DNA of 64,000 bases from Monodelphis domestica (Eukaryota > Chordata > Mammalia > Didelphimorphia > Didelphidae), in the NCBI RefSeq assembly GCF_027887165.1, contig NC_077227.1:548051065-548115064 (forward strand), written 5' to 3'. Positions within the stretch are counted from its first letter, which is position 1. Every line of letters begins with the position of its first letter. The notes under the pieces are model-generated. The model saw nothing but the letters and a program-made list of their open reading frames with translations. It ran no database searches and had not been told where the DNA came from. The translations under genes were made by a program, and so were the position numbers. This document shows, piece after piece, positions 12,481-24,713 of this stretch.

Positions 12481-15400
12481 GTTCTAAAGGATATTTATAT
12501 AGGTATTTTGGTTATTTATGATAGGAACACATGGAGAACATCTGGCTATGGTAACTTGAGTGCTACTGAAATGCTTGGATTGGTTGGCATTGTTGCATTG
12601 TTGATACTTTACTCTCTTTTATTTTTGATCATGTATAATGTCTACTGTGCATGGTAATCAGTGGGTAGAATGTAGTAGGCATATAAAAAAAGCGAGTCTG
12701 CAATATTCTCAAGCTTATCACAAAGGTGCAATTGCTTCAGCCAGTGTTTGTGACATTTAAACATTCAATTTGACCAAGGGAAGAATTTCTTCCAGGAATT
12801 TGTGCACTTTGTTATTATTTGTTGGCCAAGGCCTACCTACCATGGGAGTTCAGTTACCTGATTGATAAGAATTTTTTCCAACAATGAACAAATTAACAAA
12901 CAAATAAGCTGCAGTGTTTGAAAGCACCAAGATGAATGATGTCTCAGACTCCAAGAGAACCATAAGACCCAGCAGCCTGGTGCAGCCAGTCCACTAGTGA
13001 TCACTGACCTGTATGGTTCCTGGTTTTGAGGCCTTTCTGATCTGATCTGAAGCTGAATTTATCTCTGGAGACAGATGAACTGGAGCCTAAGATAGGCTTA
13101 GTTTTTTCAGTTAAGGACTGTAAAAAACCCCTGTCATCCTTAATGTAAGATTTCTTACCTGAAAACCATTTAGGCCAGCCTATACCTAAGAAAATACTTA
13201 TATTATCCACACAAGTGGTCACCCAATTCAACCTTTGCTTGAAGACTTCATGTGAGGCAGAACTCAAATGTGTCCCTGGTGTGAATTTTAAAACTACTCC
13301 ACCCTACTTAGACTGTACTTTAGAAGATCTGATTTAGCTTTTAAAAATTCACACTGTTCAGCTGATTCCACTTCTGAAGTTATTGTTTTTTTCTTCAATG
13401 AAACTTACACTTACCTCTAAGAATTCTTTAAAAAGAGAAAATTATTATTTAGTTCTCTTGGACCAAAGAGAACAAGTATAATCCACTTTCTTCATGACAG
13501 TCTTTAAAACTTTAAAACATCATCTACCTCAAGTTGCTCCATTTTAGTGGTAAACAAAGTATGGATGAGTCAAGACAAACTTTGCCTAATTTATCATGTG
13601 GGAGAGAGGGAAACTAATAAAGCCACTTGAGGCTTAAAGGGAGTTTGAGGAGGAAGTATTGTGGCCTCCAAGGAACCTGTACAGAGCTCTACAAAGAGGC
13701 AGGTTTCTTAGGTTATGTAATACTGAGTTCTCCAAAGGTGGTTTTAGTTTCATTGGATGATTGCAAAACTTTGGAATCATCTGCTCTTCATTCTTGCTCC
13801 ACAAAGCCAATCAGCTATCAAATCTTGTTAACTTCCTAAGGGTTCTTTTAAGGGTTCTCTCCTCAAACAATCTGTAAACAGTAAAGAAAGCCATGAGTGT
13901 TTCATAAAACATTAAGCATTCTGAACCACCTTTCTTGTAACATGAAGGCATAGTGGAAATGGCAGAAACCTAGAATCAAGAGAATTGGGTTCAAATCCAT
14001 GCTCTGATACATAGTAGCTGTATCAGCATGGGAAAGTCTCTTAAACTTCCCGGAATCTTTTTCCTCATTTGCAAAATGGAAAAACTGGAAAGCTCAGCTA
14101 TCAAATATACATTTTGGAAAACTAAGAATTTTAAATCAAGTTTTTAAATTTTTTTGAGGGCCAGGGAAAGACCTTAGGGTTTAGACCTGGAAGGCCCCTT
14201 AGAGATAATTTAGGGTACCCCTTCTCTTCCTTCAGTTTCAGATGAGGAACCTTTAGCCTATAAAAGAGAAGTGAATGACTTGCCCAAAGACCACACAGAT
14301 AATCAGTAGAAAATGGAAAAAAATGGAATTCAAATCTTTCAACTAAAAAAACAGTTCTCTCTTCACAATATGACACTTCCCCATAAATAAAGGTCTGTAA
14401 TTACAAATTCCTCTTTATCATGACTATAGATTTCATGAATTCAAAATTCTAGAAGTCTGATAATGTTAATATTATTTTAAAAACCCACAAACTTCTGGTT
14501 TTATAATTCTAATGTTTTTAAATTTTAAGTTTAGAATTTTATAGAGTTTTAAGTTTAGAATTTTATAGAGTATGCAAATTCTTTATATTTTCAAGTATTG
14601 AACTTCCTAGAGGTATGGATAATTGTCATTGTATCCCATAAATGCACTATTTCAAAAAGAGAAACAATTATGTGTCAAATATATTAATAGCAGCATTTTA
14701 TAGACTGGTTGAATATACACAAGCAAAGGATGTTTCTGCTTTATGTGTAAGGACTCAAAAAAAAAAGACTAATTGAAAAAAGAACCCCACCATTAAAAAA
14801 AAAGTAAGAAACAATATCGGCCAAGCTTAAGTTATCAAAGCACACCAAGAATGGCAATGTGTATTCTTTCATCCTTAAACTACATTAGTTCTATAACTCT
14901 GATTGGAGGAAGTCATTTGAAGGTCTAAAAGGGTATTCAGATCAATAGAACCCACTCAATGCATGGCCTTTCTCCAGTGACACTCGCACTATGGGTACCA
15001 ATTAATGGGAATGAAGGTAGTGGTTTCTAGGATGTAGAGGACTGCCTACTATGAATTATGATTCATATTTCCAATTTACTTCAGCTCTGTCTAGGATACA
15101 ACCATGAGACATTAACCACTTTCATGCACAACTGACCTCCTCTTGTCTTGAACCAATGACCTAGAAATGACAGATTCCATAATCCATTGCCAATCCCCTT
15201 GAGACTGCCTGTCTCCCTCCCCCATTTAGTTCCAGATTTGAGCCAGAGGGGAAGTTTCCATCTCTTATTCCCTGGGGCCAGATTAGAAGCACAGTCCTCA
15301 AGGTGAAAGACTTCAAATTATATCATCTGATACTTGGTCTTTTTTAAAGTGAAAATTTCTAATTTTGTCCCCCTAAAAGCCTAGACTAAAAAACAAAACA

Positions 15401-16660
15401 AAACTCAGTATAGTATAATCTCAGTCTCTTTTATATTCTTCATTTTAATTCTAAAATCAGTCTCTAAAGCAGGGTTTCTTAACTCTTTATTTGTTTGCCA
15501 GGGAAACTCCTTAGGCCTATGGACTCTTTGTTCTCAGAATGTTTTTAAATACATAAAACAAAACACAAATTATTACAAAGGAAACTAATGATATTGAAAT
15601 AGCTATAAAAATATTTTATAAATAGGCTTATGAACCAAGGTTAAGAGATGCTCCTCTAAATTATTTCATGGTACTTTAAAAATATTTTCCAGACAGATAC
15701 CTGTATTGAGGAATTTATGCATTAAAAATACAAACAAACCAAAACCTCTACAAGTCAAAAGGAAATACAGGTTTACCTTGTTTTGCAACAGATTTATTTC
15801 TGACCAGTTTGTTTAAATTAAATCATTTAAAATGCTTCTAATTTAAGAAGCCCTTGAGGATTATACTTCTGTATTGTGAAGAATCCTTTAGTGATGTGAA
15901 TAACCATCCCCTCATTTGCCTTTTTTGTATACTGGACTCTCAAAAAGAAAGTGACCTAAGCATAGTAATGGAATAAAACCCAAACATATGTGTATTTTGG
16001 TCTTAGAATGCCTCCCAATTGATATATACACATAAAAATACTAAAATATTGAACACTTTGTATATTTCACTTTCAAAAATTGTATTTCATTTATATGGTT
16101 CACTCCCCTGCACCTAGTTTATAAAGTATAAAAGAGAAGAGGCTCAGTGATGGATTCTTCTTCCTGGATTAAAGAACTTGTCTGGGAGCCCAAGGTTTTA
16201 AGTATGAGGTCGAAAAAGAATTTGATTAATAAAACTGAAGTCTTTAGTTTTAGGGGGATGCAGGAGTAGGTGACTACCAGTTGTAGAAGATAAATGGCAG
16301 TCTGTGTTTGAAATTTCCCTTTCATTATTCATACATTCCCTTGAATTCTTGGGTATATACTGAGTTTAGTTTGTATTATATTTTTCAACTTCTCTCTAAG
16401 GATATTCAGAAATAAATAAATGAAGCAGGTTAGTTTCAGTGAGTAAACAAAAGGCCTCCAACTGCATAATTTGAATTGTCTCTAGCTATGAATAACAGTC
16501 TAATAGTATGTTTACCTCCTTTTTCTCCAAAAAATAGTGGCAGGGCTGCAGGGAGAAAGCTGGCTGAAGTTCAATAAACTGTCAGGCTGGGAGAGCTTGG
16601 GTGGTTGCTCCAGACCTTCTTTAGACATCGTGGCAACTCTCCCAAATTATAATAATACAA
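12481..16660. other. TRAPPC12 3' flank; no gene seen
   Basis: AT-rich sequence with no frame above about 88 codons. It holds a MIR-like stretch (13940-14075, 'gttcaaatccatgctctgat'), another low-identity MIR-type copy (14150-14390, 'agatgaggaacctttag', 'gacttgcccaaagacc') and the unclassified repeat at 15470-15660. In human the neighbour on this side is ADI1, converging on TRAPPC12. I searched by eye for ADI1 coding motifs and found none. Confidence 0.6.
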
Positions 16661-16666
16661 GAGATT

Positions 16667-16672
16667 TTTATT
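16667..16672 (-). promoter_or_regulatory. Candidate TRAPPC12 polyadenylation signal
   Basis: A minus-strand AATAAA occurs 108 bases downstream of the TRAPPC12 stop codon. It is the first such hexamer after the stop, so it implies a short 3' UTR with cleavage near 16640-16655. Other hexamers further downstream could also be used. Confidence 0.5.
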
Positions 16673-16779
16673 TAATCAGTTACAGTAACATTTATATATT
16701 AGCTTTAGTATATACAGTTTTTTTTTTGGTTTAAAAAACCATTAGCCTTTCAGGAAAGGAACTGGCAAAATTAAATGAT

Positions 16780-17022
<243 letters not shown>

Positions 17023-17309
17023 CTAGAGAAACGGAACACAGACCACAGAATCAGACCAGACCAATGAAATAATTGGAAAGCTATCTTCTGTAATTAACTC
17101 AGAAACCCATTTCCTTCTCTCTCATAGCCAAGTCCTCTCCCAAACCCCAAGTGTTTTGTACTAGGATTTGTTTCCAACTTTGTGCTTGTGTGGCCAACAC
17201 TATGGTCAGTGGGTACTGAAGGCTTAAAAGTTCATCAATGGAAAAGAAAGCTCACACTAGCTAGATAAAATAAGTTGGCTGAAGCAAGTGGAATTAAACA
17301 TGAGTCAGA

Positions 17310-17490
17310 AGGAAGGGGATTTAAAGGTCATCTAATTCAGCGTCTTTGACAGAAAGTGAAAAAAAGCTAAGGCTCAGAGAAAGGAACTGATTAGCTCTAG
17401 GGCTTACAGTTACTTGGTAGCAGAGCTGGGATTTGAACCTTCCTCTGCTGACCCCCAGGCTCCAGCTGAGAGAGCACCAGATTGGGAAAC
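17310..17490 (+). repeat. MIR-type SINE in last intron
   Basis: Text 'ggtcatctaattcagcgtct', 'aaaagctaaggctcagagaa' and 'agcagagctgggatttgaac' is a typical CORE/MIR-type element. Confidence 0.55.
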
Positions 17491-17529
17491 AAGAATCTAC
17501 TATACCAGAATGGGCAGACATTCAGGTCC

Positions 17530-17842
17530 AGTCAATTCTAGGTACCACTAAACAGGGTCAATGGAAAGAGAGCTAGAGGCTGTGCCAGAAGTCCTGAGTT
17601 CAAAGGCCATTTCTGCCACTTTGACTACCTATGGGACTTGGGGTGTGGTTCTTCACATCTCTGGAATTCAGTTTTCTTATCTATAAAACAATGGGACGCT
17701 GCCTGATAATCTCTAGGGGTCCACCTGGTGGGCCCTGGGGCTCTAGTCAATGGCTTCGAGGGCCTCTAAGGCTCTACCCGATAGTCCTTAGGGTTTTACC
17801 CAGTGGTCTCTAGGGCTCCACTAGACAGTCTTTAATGTTCCT
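17530..17842 (+). repeat. MIR with a small minisatellite in its 3' half
   Basis: A MIR-like body ('cctgagttcaaaggcc', 'tcttatctataaaacaatggg') is followed at 17703-17842 by about six diverged 22-30 bp units. Examples are 'gataatctctaggggtccac', 'gatagtccttagggttttac' and 'agtggtctctagggctccac'. The units look like expansions of the MIR segment that normally reads 'atctctaaggtcccttcc'. Confidence 0.6.
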
Positions 17843-18145
17843 TTCAGCTCTAAGTCTGATTCTATGAATCTGCAGAATGCACAAAATTCAAAGACTATGC
17901 CATCCTTCTCTTACGTACTTCTCTTATGATACTATATATCACAGTTACCTCAGGAAGGAAAAAGTGCTTGAGGACAGACATAGAGTCTCCCTAAACTCTT
18001 GATTTTCCCCCTTTACTTCCCTCCTCCCCACCTCCAGTACTCAGTAGAATGTTCTACATTAGTATTTGCTTCATAAAAGGTTGTTGTACTGTCATATGTC
18101 TGGGGTTCTAGGGTTTCTGAAAATACTTCTCTTTAGGTAATTTAC

Positions 18146-18233
18146 CACTGCATTTGTTGGTTCAATCCTCAGAATTTCTGTGAAGAATTTGTGAGCCTCT
18201 GCAAAGTTATTCTGTCCCAGATGAAGGAATGCT
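18146..18233 (-). CDS. TRAPPC12: TRAPPC12 exon (penultimate)
   Basis: This 88 bp exon supplies the last base of the split Arg codon and then 29 residues, [17 protein letters not shown] through IEPTNAV. This is a canonical TPR motif ([17 protein letters not shown] with the closing P-N-A). The acceptor is CACTTATATTACAG and the donor is GTG followed by GTAAAT. It ends on a codon boundary, in phase with the terminal exon. Length, phase and content agree with TRAPPC12. Confidence 0.94.
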
Positions 18234-18869
18234 CTGTAATATAAGTGACACAAAAAGCAATTAACTTTGAGAACTTAAGATGATAATATATCAAACAGAA
18301 TTGATGGAGTGATGTTGTCCCCTTCCCCCCACCCATAACTTTAAAGATATGAGCATTTCTGACATTTGCTCTTCAAAGTGTAATTTTGAGCAGTCTGGGT
18401 GTTAATGCTTTCCAGACGGAGGTAGTGACATTTTGGTTGATTGAACCATTTTATACATTCTGGCTAGCAAATAAAGTGAGTCTAACTTTCATTAATTTAC
18501 ACATAGGAACTCAACCTAAAATTACTTTCTGCTATAAAAATTGATATCTGTCTGGTCTATATTTTCAATTCCTATATGTTCTCTATATACCATATATGAC
18601 AGCATATCTTAATAAACATATGCACACAAGAATATGTTATTAGATCCCCCAACAATAGAACACCAAAATGCATGAAACAAAATGGCATGTCAGTCAAGGT
18701 AAACATTTATGCAAATTCAATTAAATCGAAATAATATAAGTGATAGATAGTATAAAGCACCAAAGGAACAAGGACCCTTTAAATCAATTTTCATGACTAA
18801 AGGAAAATATTTTAATTCAGGCTAGTGTAGCTATAATGATAAGAAAGATAATGATAATACTAATATTAA

Positions 18870-19030
18870 TAAAAAAGATCTTTAACATTTATATAAAGCC
18901 TATTATATGCAAGGTACTATACTAAGCACTTTACAAGTATTAATGATTTGATTCCCACAACAACCCTTGGAGGTAGGTGCTATTAGTCCTCGTAATCTGA
19001 GGACTTGCATCTAGTCTCAGCCCTGACACA
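18870..19030 (+). repeat. MIR fragment
   Basis: 'taacatttatataaagcctatt', 'actaagcactttacaagtat' and 'caacccttggaggtaggtgc' is the MIR 5' half. It lies in the intron just downstream of the 19160-19260 exon. Confidence 0.7.
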
Positions 19031-19159
19031 TATAGGTAGGAAAAAAAGTGAGAATGACATTGAAGCTCTCTAAAGGGTTTTATTGTTATTTAATCACTAT
19101 GTAAAACTTTTTTTAGGAGTTCTAAGAATGTGGCTTATATTTAGGTTTTAAGTATATAC

Positions 19160-19260
19160 CTGTTCATTAAAACCATTATTTTATTTTGAAGTCCATCCAG
19201 TTTCTGTGATACTCTCTCAACATCTTGAAAATACTTTTCAGCCATTTTTATGTCTCCAAT
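19160..19260 (-). CDS. TRAPPC12: TRAPPC12 exon (third from the end)
   Basis: This 101 bp exon encodes 33 residues ([16 protein letters not shown]... to ...KIMVLMN) plus two bases (AG) of a split codon. The acceptor is a pyrimidine-rich TTTTTTTCAAATCAG and the donor reads ACAG followed by GTATAT. IGDIK-AEKYFQ is a TPR helix of TRAPPC12. The split codon is completed by the first base of the next exon and gives Arg. In human I recall Ser at this junction, so this is a plausible lineage difference. Confidence 0.93.
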
Positions 19261-19848
19261 CTGATTTGAAAAAAATTAAATAGTTCAGTTAACATACTAA
19301 ATGAAGCATTCAAACTACATCAAACTACTTTAAAAGTGAATTAAATTACAACGCGAAATCACTGGAACATCAAGTAGGAGGAAATAGAATTCTTAAGATC
19401 TTACCAATCATTTACCAATCATTATTCTTTATAAAGAGACTGAAGCTATTAGCTCACATAATAACAATGTCTTGCACTTATTAGAGGAATATATGTTTGT
19501 AAAATCCTTTATGTAGATATCTTACTAATGGGTATTATTAAAATTAATAAAACAAAACACTAAATAGTTCATAGATAGACCTTGTTTTCCCCTTTGAAAC
19601 AGAAGGCTGCAAATAATTTGAAATAAAAAGATAAAGAAATATGTGATATAACAGTGTAAGATTAATAACTTTTATCGGTCATTCTGAGACTACCTGAAAT
19701 GTTCATCTTTAAATAATAGAATCAATGTGTCATTTAAGTTCCTTAATGTATGAATGTTATTAAAGTTAGTGTTTGGGCAAGGCATTTTATTATTATATTT
19801 ATTATATTTAACCCTATTTTATTATTTTTATATTTACACATCTCAAAG

Positions 19849-19865
19849 CCCCCCCCCCCCCCCCC
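19849..19865 (+). repeat. Poly(C) run of 17
   Basis: Seventeen consecutive C bases follow an AT-rich stretch. This is prone to length polymorphism and sequencing error. Confidence 0.9.
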
Positions 19866-20059
19866 ATTTCCCACTGGTTAATGCAAAGTACTTCCTGACT
19901 ATGTATCATGGAAACTAGGATCTGAAGTTAATTCAGGGAAAATCTTACTAAAATATAGACCTTCCAAGGCAGCAGAATTATGTAAAACAAGGTTCTTTCA
20001 TGTTCCAAGGGACAACTTGTAGAAACAATGAAGAGGCCTCAACTGTACGTGAAGAAAAT

Positions 20060-20210
20060 TTGGTTTTAGTCCTGGCTTTAAGTGTGTCTGTATGATACTG
20101 AGCAAATTACTAAACTTCTCTAAACTTCTCTTTCCTTTATAAAATGATGAGGCTGCACTAGATAATTTCTTAGGTCTCTTTCTAGCTATATCAGAGTCTA
20201 TATTCTATAC
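20060..20210 (+). repeat. MIR-type fragment
   Basis: 'ttagtcctggctttaagtg', 'tttcctttataaaatgatgagg' and 'ctagataatttcttaggtctc' follow MIR order. Confidence 0.5.
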
Positions 20211-20519
20211 AATTTATTCCACTGGCCTTTTTTTAATATGCAGTGGTCTCAGTATAATGAAACTTGATTGCATGCTGTTTGCATTTTGATTAGAAGAAAA
20301 CTGAGGTGAGCCATAAATGAGTTGACAGTTCTTTTGTCCTGTCATCAAGAAAAAATTATCCTTCAATTCTACTCATCCATCCCCATCTCATTAAGCATTC
20401 CAACCTCCTAAACAAAAACTGACCTAAATTCTTGAAACTAACCATCTAAACAAAATAACACACAGAAAGACACAAGACAGTGAAAAAAGGAGCAAGATGG
20501 GGTTGGTGTTGGAACAGTT

Positions 20520-20810
20520 CAATTCAATGAATGCTAACTAAGCACACACTATGTGAAAGGCACTGTCTAATGGTCAAATATACTAAGATGAGAAATGATA
20601 CTGTTTTTGATTAAAAGAAAGTTTGAAAAAATCTGGAAGGGAGTGATAAATGGATATAACATGTACACAAATGAGTCTGATACAAAATAGAACACAGGTA
20701 TATAGGAAAGGAGAGAGGAAAAATGCTAGGGAAACTTGAGGATAAAATTTCCTTCTTGTTTGGGTTTGGAGCACTCTCCCTTGTTTATATACCCAAAACA
20801 CGGGTCATCC
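20520..20810 (-). repeat. L2 3'-end fragment
   Basis: 'aattcaatgaatgctaacta' and 'actatgtgaaaggcactgtc' mark the antisense L2 end. The rest to 20810 is weak. Bases 20811-21650 show nothing recognisable. Confidence 0.45.
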
Positions 20811-21649
20811 TTATTTTCTGTGATGATGAAATGTGGAAAAATAAATATTTGAAATAATAATTTATTATAATCGGATTTTGAAAACTTACAACAAGATAAT
20901 TTAGCTGAGACAGTAAATTTTTACAACTAGTTAATTTTTGATGCAAGATATTAGTAAAACGTACGTCATATTCCTTCTTAACTGCTAATATTTCCTATGA
21001 TTGGAATGAAGATCTGCTTCCTTAGAGTCAACATTACTTAATATACAAATAAATGATAGAAATCATCTTTAAGTGAAAGAATCAACTCTTTGAAGCATTG
21101 ATTTTCAGGGAGAAAGATAAAAATGTTTTAAAAAGCTGATAGTGCATCTGACTAGTTGGAGGAGAAGAGGGAAGCAGATTGTTTGAGTGCTGGCACCCAT
21201 GTGCCTGACTGCTAATGCTCATATGTGCATTTCTCCTCTTCGAGGAAGCCTGAATATTTATCCGTACTCATAATTTTCATGCAGATTCATAGTTATGAGT
21301 ATAGTATCACAAAGAACACTAATGAACAACAGCTAGTGTCCACAGGGTAACATAAACATGTAAACAATAAGATGTCACATTTATATGTTTTAATGGTTTT
21401 GTAAAGCTTCCACCCCTTTTACAATAATCCCTTCATTTGTCCTGCTAGTATTCTTAAAGCTTTTGTGATGAATTCCTTTCAAAGAATTTCAGTTCAGTTT
21501 AGCAGAATCTCTTAGAAATGACTACTTCAAGACTGTAATATTATGAAATGAAAAAAAAAAGTCCTATAATATCTAACATTATTAGTTTCTTTTTCCATGC
21601 TTTCCTTCTTGAAACCCTAATGATTATAATGAAACCCAGATTTCCTTTA

Positions 21650-22150
21650 TTCTGAAAGAGGCAGATCACATCTGGAGCACTGCGTTCAGTTCCATACACA
21701 ACAATATAGGAAAGACACTGATTATCTAGAGGACATTCAGATGAGGACCACCAGACCAAGTGAAAGGCCTTGAGTCCATCTCAGGTAAAAAACCATTTGC
21801 AAGATCTGGGATGTTTAATCTAAAGAGAAGACTAAGGGGGACATGACAGATGTCTTCAAGTATCTGAAAGGCAGTCAAGTGGAAGAGGACTTAGATTTAT
21901 TTTGTCTGTTTCTACAGGGCAGAGCCAAAAGCAATGGGTAGAAGCTGCCAAGAATCAAATTTCCCGATAGCCAAAAAACCTCACTAACCAGCAGTATTTC
22001 TGTGTAAAACAGGTTGTCCCAGAAAGTAGTCAGTTCCTGCTCACTGAGGGATTTAAGCAGAGGCTGTATGAACACTTGCCACGTATTTTATAGTGGGATG
22101 GGGATTCCTTTCAGGCAAGGATTAAGTCTAGATGTTGCAGGCCCTGCTAA
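21650..22150 (+). repeat. CR1/L3-type LINE 3' fragment
   Basis: The classic CR1/L3 order is visible: 'tctggagcactgcgttcagtt', 'gaaagacactgattatctagagg', 'gatgaggaccaccagacc', 'gacagatgtcttcaagtatc', 'gggcagagccaaaagcaatgg' and 'aggttgtcccagaaagtag'. Confidence 0.75.
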
Positions 22151-22195
22151 TTCTAAAATTTTATAATTCTGGGATTTTCTTTTTGCACAGGAAAT

Positions 22196-22262
22196 ATCTA
22201 CCACATTTGAACCCAGGACTTCTCATCTCCAGGCCTGCTATCCACAGAGCCACCTAGCTGTT
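22196..22262 (-). repeat. Marsupial SINE fragment (tRNA-like half)
   Basis: 'acatttgaacccaggacttc' followed by 'cacagagccacctagctg' is the antisense 5' half of the marsupial SINE. Confidence 0.6.
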
Positions 22263-22309
22263 TGTCATAGCTGTTTCTTAGTGTTTAATCCACAGCTTCT
22301 AAGTCTTTT

Positions 22310-23590
22310 TTCTCCACATTGTCTCTCTCTCTTAAGTTATCTGTAATAAGCACTCTGCCTAGTACATAGGAGGTACTTAATGATTATTGATTATCTTTGT
22401 TCATGATTTTAGTCATATGAATTGCTGCCAGATTTCTATCTTCAGTGCTAATTTCTGTCTCAATAGATCCAGTTGTGTATTTTCAACTATCTACTGAAAT
22501 TTTCCCTTAGATAGCACTCAAAACATTTAAAACTGAAGTCATCCTTCTCCCTACTAAACCTCAGCAATTTCTCCTTCCTCCTAGGAGGTTGAAATGGAAA
22601 AGAACTATGGGGAATCAGTCATCTTAACTCAAAGTCTGAAGTTCATTTCTGACTATTACTTTTCTCTTAATCACTATATTCAATGACTGAGTCACCCCTC
22701 TCCCAACCCCAATTCTTCCTTCATATTTTCATTCAAATCCATTCATTATTTTCTATTTCCACTGAAATCACCAATCCTTATAACTTTACATCTGACCATA
22801 TTGTAATAAAGTTTTTATTTAACTGGTTTTTGTTGCTTTTTCTTCTTCTAATCAATTTTGCTTACCACTGCCAAATCATTTTCCTTAATACACTTCTTTA
22901 ATCATGTCATCATGCTCTAATCAAAACCTTCAATGATTTCCTACTGCTTAAAATCCAGTCTTGTAGAGCTTTTGCACTGCTACAATATTGTTTTATCCTC
23001 TATTTTGTATTTTACCTCTGATTTACTCCCATAAAACCATCTGCTTTAGCCAGTGTTTTATACCAAATCTAACGAAACATATTACACTCATTTCTGCAAT
23101 TGCACCCCCTACTTACCACCTCTTTCCCTTCTCTGACAATTCATATCCTACCTACTTTTCAAGGATTAGCTCAAGAAACTTTTTTTAGAAAGCTTTCCCT
23201 GCCCACTGTAGACCAGAGTATTCTTTTTCTTTTTCAAATTCTCATGGCACAATATTTATACTACTTATTTGGCAATGAGCTAGGTAATCAATTAATATTT
23301 TGATAAGCACTTATTAAGTACCTGTTACATATTAGGTGCTGGGGATACCAGGATGAAACTGATATCACGCCTGTCTTTAAAGAGCTAACCTTCTATAGGA
23401 GGACACAGCACATACAATATGTATTATTTTATACTGTTAGACATTGTTTATATATGAATCATTGAGTGAATGTGAGTTCCTTAGGAATCAAACTGTACCT
23501 TAGATATTTCTTTGTACATTCGACCCGTACCTAGCACATATATTGAATATTCAAATATTACTGGAGTTGATTATTGAGAATTAATGTCAC
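22310..23590 (+). repeat. L2 LINE pieces (sense), with an antisense L2 end at 23285-23400
   Basis: Bases 22700-23270 carry L2 3' text such as 'aaccttcaatgatttcctac' and 'ctcaagaaactttttttag'. Bases 23285-23400 are an antisense L2 tail ('aagcacttattaagtacctg', 'ggtgctggggatacc'). Bases 23400-23590 return to sense L2 ('gtgagttccttaggaatc', 'acctagcacatatattg'). No intact frame. Confidence 0.6.
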
Positions 23591-23599
23591 GTAAAAACT

Positions 23600-24075
23600 A
23601 TAAATCAACTTTCAGTTATCATAGAATTGGAAGTGCCTTAATAAGAAATCTAGTACCATCTCTTCTAATGAGAAGATCATGTCAACAATTTCTATGATGA
23701 TCATTTGGCACCTTGCTGGAATACTTCCTCTGATGGAAGTTACCTCACCACCTCAAAGGCTACATTTCTAGATGGTTATAATTGTTAGAAGGTTTTTTCT
23801 TATATCTTTGCCTCTGCTTAACTATCATCTATCAGTCTTATTCTCTGGAGCAACATAAATAAATCCATGTCCCTTTGCATGTGACAGCCCTTCAGATATC
23901 TGAAGAAAAATATCATGTCTTTTCTTCTCTAGGCTAAACTTCTTCATTCTTCATGACAACAGTTAAAGGCTTCTCACAATCCTGGATGCCTTATGCACTG
24001 TCAATGCTCTATTTAAAACATGGTGCCTGGAACTGAGTAAAACTGAGTAATATTTTGGATGTGGTCTGAGTAGTT
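23600..24075 (-). repeat. CR1/L3-type LINE 3' fragment, antisense
   Basis: Antisense signature 'cttcagatatctgaagaaaa', 'tctctaggctaaacttcttc', 'catggtgcctggaactgag' and 'ttggatgtggtctga'. It is the reverse of the type seen at 21650-22150. Confidence 0.75.
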
Positions 24076-24079
24076 TACA

Positions 24080-24345
24080 TAAATAGTAACAGCACCTTAC
24101 TTTCTGAGAGTGCTTAAGGCATGTCAAAGTACTTTCACATATATTATTATGTGATCACTACAAAAACTTGTTCATGTGGAAAGGGAAAGGATTATTTCCG
24201 TTTTGTATTTGAGGAAAGGCTAAGGTCTGGAAGCGTAAAAGTCCTGTGACTTGCCCAAGGTCACATAGCTACCAAATGCTTGTATCATGACTAATATTGT
24301 CTTCTGATGCCTAACTGTATGCTTTCCATTATAGCACAATCTGAA
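24080..24345 (-). repeat. MIR fragment, target site of L1-A
   Basis: 'gtcctgtgacttgcccaagg', 'tcacatagctacc' and the preceding 'atgtgatcactac' follow antisense MIR order. L1-A inserted just beyond it. Confidence 0.55.
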
Positions 24346-24713
24346 CCTTATACTTATTTCATTTTATTTTATTTTTAATATTTTATTTGATCATTTCCAA
24401 GCATTATTCATTAAAGACATAGATCATTTTCTTTTCCTCCCCCACCACCCCCCATAGCCGACGCGTAAGTCCACTGGGCATTACATGTTTTCTTGATTTG
24501 AACCCATTGCTATGTTGATAATATTTGCATTAGAGTGTTCATTTAGTCTCTCCTCTGTCATTTCCCCTCAACCGCTGATTCAGGCAGTTGCTTTTCCTTG
24601 GTGTTTCTACTCCCACCGTTTATCCTCTGCTTATGAATGGTGTTTTTTTCTCCTAGATCCCTGTAAGTTGTTCAGGGACATTACACCGCCACTAATGGAG
24701 AAGTCCATTACGT

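Noticed and set aside
1..16660. Expected neighbour ADI1 (converges on TRAPPC12 in human)
   Set aside because: I looked for its conserved coding blocks on the plus strand and saw none. It may start beyond base 1, or synteny may differ.
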